Assembly: GCF_001280595.1 (NCBI RefSeq)
Contig: NZ_LITU01000078.1
Span: forward strand, 1 to 36,628
DNA length: 36,628 bases
DNA from: Paenibacillus xylanivorans
GTDB lineage: Bacteria; Bacillota; Bacilli; Paenibacillales; Paenibacillaceae
Direction: 5' to 3'
A program made the position numbers and the translations under genes. Under the pieces are notes generated by a model. That model was not told the DNA's origin and searched no databases. It saw nothing but the letters and a program-made list of their open reading frames with translations. Below, in pieces: positions 32,198 through 36,628 of this stretch. Numbering within the stretch: the first letter of the stretch is position 1; each line of letters starts with the position of its first letter.

Positions 32198-32252
32198 AGC
32201 CAAACATCCCGAAACAGACTGGATATCCAGACCGTTTGCGGGATGTTTGGCT
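32198..32252. terminator. Bidirectional terminator
   Basis: A perfect 14-bp stem (AGCCAAACATCCCG with CGGGATGTTTGGCT), extended inward by AAAC/GTTT and a GGATATCC core. It lies between the convergent membrane protein and SDR genes. Confidence 0.8.
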
Positions 32253-32290
32253 GTTAACTGATCATTGAGCATGAGATGATGAGATGGATG

Positions 32291-33085
32291 TTATCCACGG
32301 AGCAAAGATTCTGCCCCATCCACGTAGATCCGGGTACCGGTCACATGGGAAGATTCATCGGAAGCGAGGAAAAGCACGAGATTGGCTACCTGCTTTGGCG
32401 TTCCTGGTTCACCTTTGAGTGGGTGTTCATGACCTTCCGGGAATTCAACCGGGATCTGTACTTCTTTCAGATCGTCCGAAGGATAGGTGTTGTCATCGAT
32501 GTTGGTATCAATGGCTCCCGGACAGACGGCGTTGACACGGATCTTGTAACGGGCCAGTTCCAATGCAGCCATCTTCGTAAAAGCCGTTTGACCTGCTTTG
32601 CTGGAAGCGTATGCAGAGAATCCGATGCCAGAGAATACGCGGTTACCGTTAATGGAACTTGTAATAATAATGCTTCCTCCGCGGTCTTTCAAATGGGGTA
32701 TGGCGTACTTCACGGTTGCAAATGTGCCACGCATATTGATGCCCATCGTCTGATCCCAGTCTTCAGGTTCCATCGTTTCAATCGGAGCCATCGTGCCGTT
32801 AATGCCAGCATTGGCAAATACAATATCCAGCTGTCCAGCTTGCTCTGCCACCTGATTGATGGCCTTCTGAACGTTGTCCGGTTTGGATACATCACATTCA
32901 ATGACGTGGGCTTCTCCGCCTGCGTTCTCAATGGTCTGTTTGGTTTTCTCTGCATTCTCCGGGGTTCGATCCAGCATGAACACTTTGGCCCCATGCTCAG
33001 CGAATCGAATGGCTGTTGCCTGACCAATTCCTGAGCCACCTCCGGTTACAATCGCGATTTTCCCTTGCAAACGTTGTTCAGTCAT
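32291..33085 (-). CDS. Short-chain dehydrogenase/reductase
   Basis: A 264-residue classical SDR. The NAD(P)-binding TGGGSGIGQA lies at about residues 14-23 and the structural NAG in IVFANAGING at about 91. The catalytic Ser is in IIITSSINGN, and YASSKAG gives the Tyr/Lys pair (about 160-164). PG in VCPGAIDTNI follows. Asp at the end of the second strand (VFMLDRTP) favours NAD over NADP. The C-terminus ends VTGTRIYVDGAESLL as usual. ATG follows GGAGGGATC. It stands alone between terminators, and its substrate is unknown. Confidence 0.92.
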   Translation of the reverse strand: MTEQRLQGKIAIVTGGGSGIGQATAIRFAEHGAKVFMLDRTPENAEKTKQTIENAGGEAHVIECDVSKPDNVQKAINQVAEQAGQLDIVFANAGINGTMAPIETMEPEDWDQTMGINMRGTFATVKYAIPHLKDRGGSIIITSSINGNRVFSGIGFSAYASSKAGQTAFTKMAALELARYKIRVNAVCPGAIDTNIDDNTYPSDDLKEVQIPVEFPEGHEHPLKGEPGTPKQVANLVLFLASDESSHVTGTRIYVDGAESLLRG

Positions 33086-33177
33086 CCTGATCCCTCCGTA
33101 TCGTATGGATTGTCAGTATACTCTCTATCTCTACATACCCGACTAAAGAATGATGAATCATAAGCACTACCAAAAAA

Positions 33178-33200
33178 ACAGGACCGTTAAACGGCCCTGT
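33178..33200. terminator. Terminator of the YqkE-like gene
   Basis: ACAGG-CCGTT and AACGG-CCTGT form an imperfect palindrome with a run of As before it, which reads as Ts after the stem on the minus strand. It lies 43 bp after the YqkE-like stop codon. Confidence 0.7.
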
Positions 33201-33242
33201 ATCAGTAATTTAGATATAATAATAATCTGGATTGCTTCAAAG

Positions 33243-33500
33243 TTACTTATGTTTCTTCCAGTCCATCGAGCTGTTGTTCAACAGGTATTCAAAATCGTTA
33301 TCTTTCCGCTTCTGTTCCGCTTTACGAGCTTCTTCCGCCTGCAGGCGTTCCTGCTCTTTGCGGTCTGCCTCGGCAGCTTTGGCTTCATCAGCCTGAGCTT
33401 TCAGTTTCTCTAGCACATCACTGCTCAGCAGATCCTTTAGTGTGGTCGGTTTATCCTGTGCTGCTTTGGGAGCAGGGGTGTGTTTTTTGGATTTTGCCAT
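33243..33500 (-). CDS. YqkE-like (DUF3886) small charged protein
   Basis: An 85-residue cytoplasmic protein. ATG 33500 follows GAGAGGAG at good spacing; an earlier in-frame start lacks one. The N-terminus is MAKSKKHTPAPK. Residues about 28-65 are a Lys/Glu/Ala-rich helix, probably a coiled coil. The end NDFEYLLNNSSMDWKKHK matches the pattern I recall for the B. subtilis YqkE family (DUF3886), of unknown function. The high charge and lack of hydrophobic core suggest a partner-dependent or largely helical protein. Confidence 0.82.
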   Translation of the reverse strand: MAKSKKHTPAPKAAQDKPTTLKDLLSSDVLEKLKAQADEAKAAEADRKEQERLQAEEARKAEQKRKDNDFEYLLNNSSMDWKKHK

Positions 33501-33700
33501 GGAATAGTCTCCTCTCAAAAACATAAATCAACTGCCATTATCGTTTAGTATTCATATTATATCAGGTTCACCAAACCCATTCCATGTAACTGCGGAACAA
33601 AAGCAGGATATAGGGGGTTACGTGACGAATGAAAACGGGTATAAATTCATATATTATTACCGATACTGCGACTATTCCCTGGAGAAAGGAGTCGTTGTTC

Positions 33701-33811
33701 GTGGAAGTAAACCGTAGTTTACTGAAAGGGCTTGCATGGGGTGTTGCTTTCAGCTGTCCGCTATGGATTGCGATCATCGGTTGGTTGCGTTTGATGGGAT
33801 GGATGTATTGA
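33701..33811 (+). CDS. Small single-pass membrane protein (36 aa)
   Basis: A 36-residue protein from GTG 33701, which lies 9 nt after AAAGGAG (33685-33691). In-frame codons further up to 33629 could extend it to 60 residues but have no ribosome site. After a short basic start (MEVNRSLLKG) comes one hydrophobic segment rich in Trp (LAWGVAFSCPLWIAIIGWL), ending MGWMY. A terminator follows. It has the hallmarks of a real small membrane protein, but I know no family for it. Confidence 0.6.
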   Translation: MEVNRSLLKGLAWGVAFSCPLWIAIIGWLRLMGWMY

Positions 33812-33901
33812 GAACAGCGGGTTGCAGAGCTGCTGCATATAGAATTGTGCCAGAAGAGGGCATTTTTTATAAAGTCATTTTTGTAAACGCTAACAATAAA
33901 T

Positions 33902-33940
33902 AAAGCTCTGCCTTGCGAGAATCGCATAGGACAGAGCTTT
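33902..33940. terminator. Bidirectional terminator
   Basis: AAAGCTCTG pairs with CAGAGCTTT, with an inner TGCGA/TCGCA stem. It is followed by TGTTTG on the plus strand. It lies between the small membrane protein and the convergent cyclophilin gene. Confidence 0.8.
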
Positions 33941-33993
33941 TGTTTGTCTTACAGGTTATGAATCAGAACGATGACTACGTTCTGTTCCAAAGG

Positions 33994-34641
33994 TTAAGGC
34001 ATTTTTACCGGTTCTGGATACTCCAGACCGTGGGTGTCGACAGTGACTTTCTTCATCACCTGATCGGTGACTGGTTTATCCTGTTCGCCTATTTGTTGAG
34101 CCGCAATGCCATCAACGACATCCATACCTTCTGTCACTTTGCCAAAGGTAGCATAAGCGTTATCCAGGTAATCAGCATCCGCTAACATGATGAAAAACTG
34201 GGAGCCTGCGGAGTCCAAATCATTTGTCCGGGCCATGGAAATGACCCCACGCGTATGATTCAGGTGGTTTTTGTGACCATTAGACGTAAACTCGCCTTTA
34301 ATCGTATAACCTGGGCCTCCTGAACCGTTGCCATCTGGATCACCACCCTGAATCATGAAGCCTGGAATGACGCGGTGAAAGATCAGGCCGTCATAAAAAC
34401 CCTTATTCGCCAGTGAGATGAAATTGTTCACCGTGTTTGGAGCGATCTCTGGATAAAGCTCGATGACGATTTTCTGACCATCCGACATTTCAATGGTGGC
34501 AACTGGATTTGGGCCAGCAGGTTCCACTGGAGCCGGTGTTTCCGTCGCGCCGCTTGTAGGGCGCCCACAACCACTAATGACGATAAGCAGCATCGCTAGA
34601 ACCAGCGACACAGCTGTTGTTTTTTTCCACCGAAAAGACAT
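33994..34641 (-). CDS. Cyclophilin-type peptidyl-prolyl isomerase lipoprotein
   Basis: A 215-residue exported foldase. The lipoprotein signal (MSFRWKKTTAVSLVLAMLL...) ends in the lipobox VISGC (Cys about 25). A Pro/Thr/Ala-rich linker follows, then a cyclophilin domain (about 48-200). Catalytic and binding stretches are GLIFHRVIPGFMIQGGD (Arg of FHR), GVISMARTNDLDSAGSQFFIML and YATFGKVTEGMDVV. The Trp of human cyclophilin A is absent, as in many bacterial forms. ATG is preceded by a GGGGGA ribosome site. It should assist folding of secreted proteins at the membrane surface. Confidence 0.94.
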   Translation of the reverse strand: MSFRWKKTTAVSLVLAMLLIVISGCGRPTSGATETPAPVEPAGPNPVATIEMSDGQKIVIELYPEIAPNTVNNFISLANKGFYDGLIFHRVIPGFMIQGGDPDGNGSGGPGYTIKGEFTSNGHKNHLNHTRGVISMARTNDLDSAGSQFFIMLADADYLDNAYATFGKVTEGMDVVDGIAAQQIGEQDKPVTDQVMKKVTVDTHGLEYPEPVKMP

Positions 34642-34898
34642 GAGAACGTTCCCCCTTGCATCTCTGCATAATATATTTAGTCAGAATTATTTTCGGATAA
34701 TCCCTCAACTATCATACCGTTTTTGCGGACAAGATGGCAATGCAAGGAAGGATATTATGAGCGATAAGGGATGGTGTAAATGCTTACAGAGGTGTAAAAT
34801 AAGGAAAATGCTTCCGCAGTCAGGGACGTACGGGTCTGTTCCGTCCGCTCCAATACACGGCAGTCCCGGCGTCAGTAACGGAAAGGGCGTGCGGGTAT

Positions 34899-36110
34899 AT
34901 GGACTTCTCGTGGAAGCGTAATCTGGTGATTTTGTGGATTGGTGTGTTTTTCTGCAGCACCGCTTATTCAATCTCCATCCCATTTCTGCCTTTATTTCTG
35001 AGTGGCGATCTGGGCGTTCGTAATCACCTGGAGTTCTGGTCAGGGCTTGCCTTTGGCATCACGTTTCTGGCAAGTGCGCTGGTGTCTCCCTTCTGGGGAT
35101 CACTGGCTGACAAATACGGACGCAAGCCAATGCTGATCCGGTCGGGATACAGCCTTGCGGTTTTGTATTTGATCAATTATTTTGTGCAGGACCCATATTC
35201 ACTAATCGTGGTTCGTTTGTTTCAGGGATTGCTCGCCGGGTTTGTACCGGCAGCGATTGCACTGGTCGGTACCAACACACCGGAAGAGAAGACAGGGTAT
35301 GCACTTGGTATCATGTCTACAGCCGGGGCAACAGGAGGTATAATCGGCCCATTAATTGGCGGGGTGGTAAGCCACTATTACGGCAACCGGAATGCGTTTT
35401 TATTTTCCAGCATCGTAGTATTGGTCTCGGCGTTGATCGCAACCTTCTGGGTCAAAGAAGAGAACTTCAACCGGAACAAGGCACGTTCTCATGTGATGGA
35501 TGACATCCGTGAAGCCAGGGCCAATCGATTGTTTATTACGGTGCTTGGCATGATGGGCATATGTACCTTCTCCGTCATGATTCTGGAGCCATTATTGACG
35601 GTATACGTGATGGAAATGGGCATTCAGCCTGATCGTGCTTCTCTCAGTTCGGGAATTATTTTCTCTGCGGTTGGTGTAGCTACGGTCATTATGGCACCGC
35701 GCTGGGGGAAAATTGGCTCGCGAATCGGGTATGGCAAAGTACTTATCATTGGCCTTGTTGGTGGGGCGATTGGTAACCTCCTGCAGTTTTTCACTACAGG
35801 TTATATCGGCTTCGGCATATTGCGATTTGTGTATGGATTGTTCTTCGCTGCGGTATTCCCGGCGATCAATGCGATGATTGTACAAGTGACTGAACCCGGT
35901 TTCCGGGGAAGAGCATTCAGCCTAAATCAGTCGGCTTCCCAGATCGGTACGATGGCGGGGCCGATTATTGGTGGAGTTCTGGGTGGCTGGTTGCCGATTC
36001 GCTGGATTTTTATCATTAATGGAGTTGCGCTGCTGATTACCGCCATTGTGGCGAAATGGTCTAGACTTGAGCAGAGGTTGCCGGGACCGGGCAAACCTTT
36101 AGCGAAGTAA
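34899..36110 (+). CDS. MFS exporter, MdtG-like (probable drug efflux)
   Basis: A 403-residue major facilitator with 12 predicted membrane segments. The loop 2-3 motif GSLADKYGRKPML (about 63-75) is the MFS motif A, and GATGGIIGPLIGG (about 145-157) is the motif C typical of drug/H+ antiporters. A central cytoplasmic loop (about 190-215) is charged. A second motif-A-like APRWGKIGSRIGYGK is in the C-terminal half. ATG 34899 has GGAAAGGG a little far upstream. It is divergent from the cyclophilin gene. The substrate is unknown; multidrug export is inferred from motif C. Confidence 0.9.
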   Translation: MDFSWKRNLVILWIGVFFCSTAYSISIPFLPLFLSGDLGVRNHLEFWSGLAFGITFLASALVSPFWGSLADKYGRKPMLIRSGYSLAVLYLINYFVQDPYSLIVVRLFQGLLAGFVPAAIALVGTNTPEEKTGYALGIMSTAGATGGIIGPLIGGVVSHYYGNRNAFLFSSIVVLVSALIATFWVKEENFNRNKARSHVMDDIREARANRLFITVLGMMGICTFSVMILEPLLTVYVMEMGIQPDRASLSSGIIFSAVGVATVIMAPRWGKIGSRIGYGKVLIIGLVGGAIGNLLQFFTTGYIGFGILRFVYGLFFAAVFPAINAMIVQVTEPGFRGRAFSLNQSASQIGTMAGPIIGGVLGGWLPIRWIFIINGVALLITAIVAKWSRLEQRLPGPGKPLAK

Positions 36111-36226
36111 ACGCTATTGTTAAATTGCGAATCGAACAGCAGAGAAATGGGATGGCACTGTAGAAATACGGTGACCATCTCTTTTTCAGGATGAACTCTT
36201 TGTCATTGTGAAGGGCAAAACAAAAA

Positions 36227-36250
36227 GAAACCTCTTGGCAAAGAGGTTTC
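36227..36250. terminator. Terminator between MFS gene and small acidic protein gene
   Basis: GAAACCTCTT pairs perfectly with AAGAGGTTTC around a GGCA loop. On the minus strand it is followed by TTTTTG, a good intrinsic terminator for the small acidic protein gene. It could also end the MFS transcript. Confidence 0.82.
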
Positions 36251-36280
36251 CTATACTCTCATTGGATCTGTAATGCGTTC

Positions 36281-36475
36281 CTACTCATCCTCAGATGAAT
36301 CATTTCGGGTAACTTTCTCCTTCGGAATTGCATGTTCAACAGCATCAAGCTGATCCTCATCCGCTAGGGCTTCCGGAAAGGAGTCTTCCGTGAATAATCC
36401 AAAATTAGGATCAATATCCCGTTCGGTTACCAAATTATTGGGCTCATGTACTTGTCGCTTGTGATCATCCTTCAT
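36281..36475 (-). CDS. Small acidic hypothetical protein (64 aa)
   Basis: A 64-residue hydrophilic protein with an excellent AGGAGGTG ribosome site. It begins MKDDHKRQVHEPNN and is rich in Asp and Glu, ending NDSSEDE. No hydrophobic segment, Cys or enzyme motif is seen, and it is probably disordered. It lies 39 bp downstream of another small gene in the same direction and is followed by a terminator, so the two form an operon. I do not recognise the family. Confidence 0.75.
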   Translation of the reverse strand: MKDDHKRQVHEPNNLVTERDIDPNFGLFTEDSFPEALADEDQLDAVEHAIPKEKVTRNDSSEDE

Positions 36476-36514
36476 TGTGTCTGCACCTCCTATGTCCGGC
36501 TGTGGCGAGAGGAT

Positions 36515-36628
36515 TTAACGCCGTGGTGGAATATCGTTCTCCGGTTTGGCATCCGCTCCAGCGCCGTTCAGCAGGTCCGTCCCGTGAAGGGCATTGGGGT
36601 CGGGTGCGGCGGGATCAACTGGACTATT
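36515..36628 (-). CDS. 3' end of a small hydrophilic protein gene (cut by window edge)
   Basis: An open frame enters from the right edge on the minus strand and ends at TAA 36515-36517. The last 37 residues include DPNALHGTDLLNGAGADAK and end PENDIPPRR. They are hydrophilic, Pro/Asp/Ala-rich and probably disordered. It is upstream of the 64-residue acidic protein in the same direction. Its start lies outside the window, and the family is unknown. Confidence 0.55.
   Translation of the reverse strand, partial: NSPVDPAAPDPNALHGTDLLNGAGADAKPENDIPPRR

Noticed and set aside
32276..33034. 252-codon plus-strand open frame opposite the SDR gene
   Set aside because: Antisense of a clear SDR gene with intact motifs; the translation looks random in composition.

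Overview
The window looks like the chromosome of a Paenibacillus-type Firmicute. This is inferred from gene content, not from a database search. The supporting features are strong AGGAGG-type ribosome sites, TTG/GTG starts, several AraC and LacI sugar regulators, a GH125 mannosidase, a secreted protein with a copper-amine-oxidase N-terminal domain, a YqkE-like protein, a TIGR02206-type membrane protein, an AdeR/ald pair and a Fur-box-controlled siderophore lipoprotein. I see no rRNA, tRNA, CRISPR array, phage gene or intact transposase.

Left part (1-10.5 kb). A LacI-family regulator lies opposite a GH125 exo-alpha-1,6-mannosidase. A Gfo/Idh/MocA dehydrogenase and a sugar-isomerase-like TIM barrel form a probable operon, read divergently from an AraC regulator across a perfect palindrome. 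Next comes a two-gene operon of a flavin oxidoreductase and an ECF41-type sigma factor carrying the family's WLPEP, DGGGK and NPDKL signatures; a good ECF41-type promoter precedes it. A small kinase-like protein and a RecB-like PD-(D/E)XK nuclease with a cysteine cluster follow. Two intergenic spaces (about 2.76-2.87 kb and 9.10-9.23 kb) hold copies of one structured repeat.

Middle part (10.5-20.2 kb). Alanine dehydrogenase is divergent from its probable PucR-type activator AdeR. After about 0.7 kb without a convincing gene comes a 689-residue STAND-type ATPase with an acetyltransferase-like middle and a C-terminal helix-turn-helix. A siderophore-binding lipoprotein and an AraC regulator follow on the minus strand. 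A perfect Fur box lies inside the 3' end of the AraC reading frame, and the lipoprotein signal sequence appears frameshifted.

Proline/sigma-54 module (18.5-24.9 kb). This is the most coherent system in the window: a sigma-54 activator (CBS-like, PAS, AAA+ and Fis-type HTH), proline dehydrogenase, divergent glutamate-semialdehyde dehydrogenase, and the sigma-54 gene itself. The space between the two catabolic genes holds two back-to-back -24/-12 promoters around a long inverted repeat.

Right part (25-36.6 kb). Aspartase is divergent from a chemoreceptor that has no evident outer sensor domain; a CRP/FNR-type site lies between them. Then come two secreted or exported proteins, an MhqO-like ring-cleaving dioxygenase with an MhqR-type operator, an integral membrane protein, a short-chain dehydrogenase, a YqkE-like protein, a tiny membrane protein, a cyclophilin lipoprotein, an MFS exporter and two small acidic proteins, the last cut by the window end. 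Strong stem-loops separate most units.
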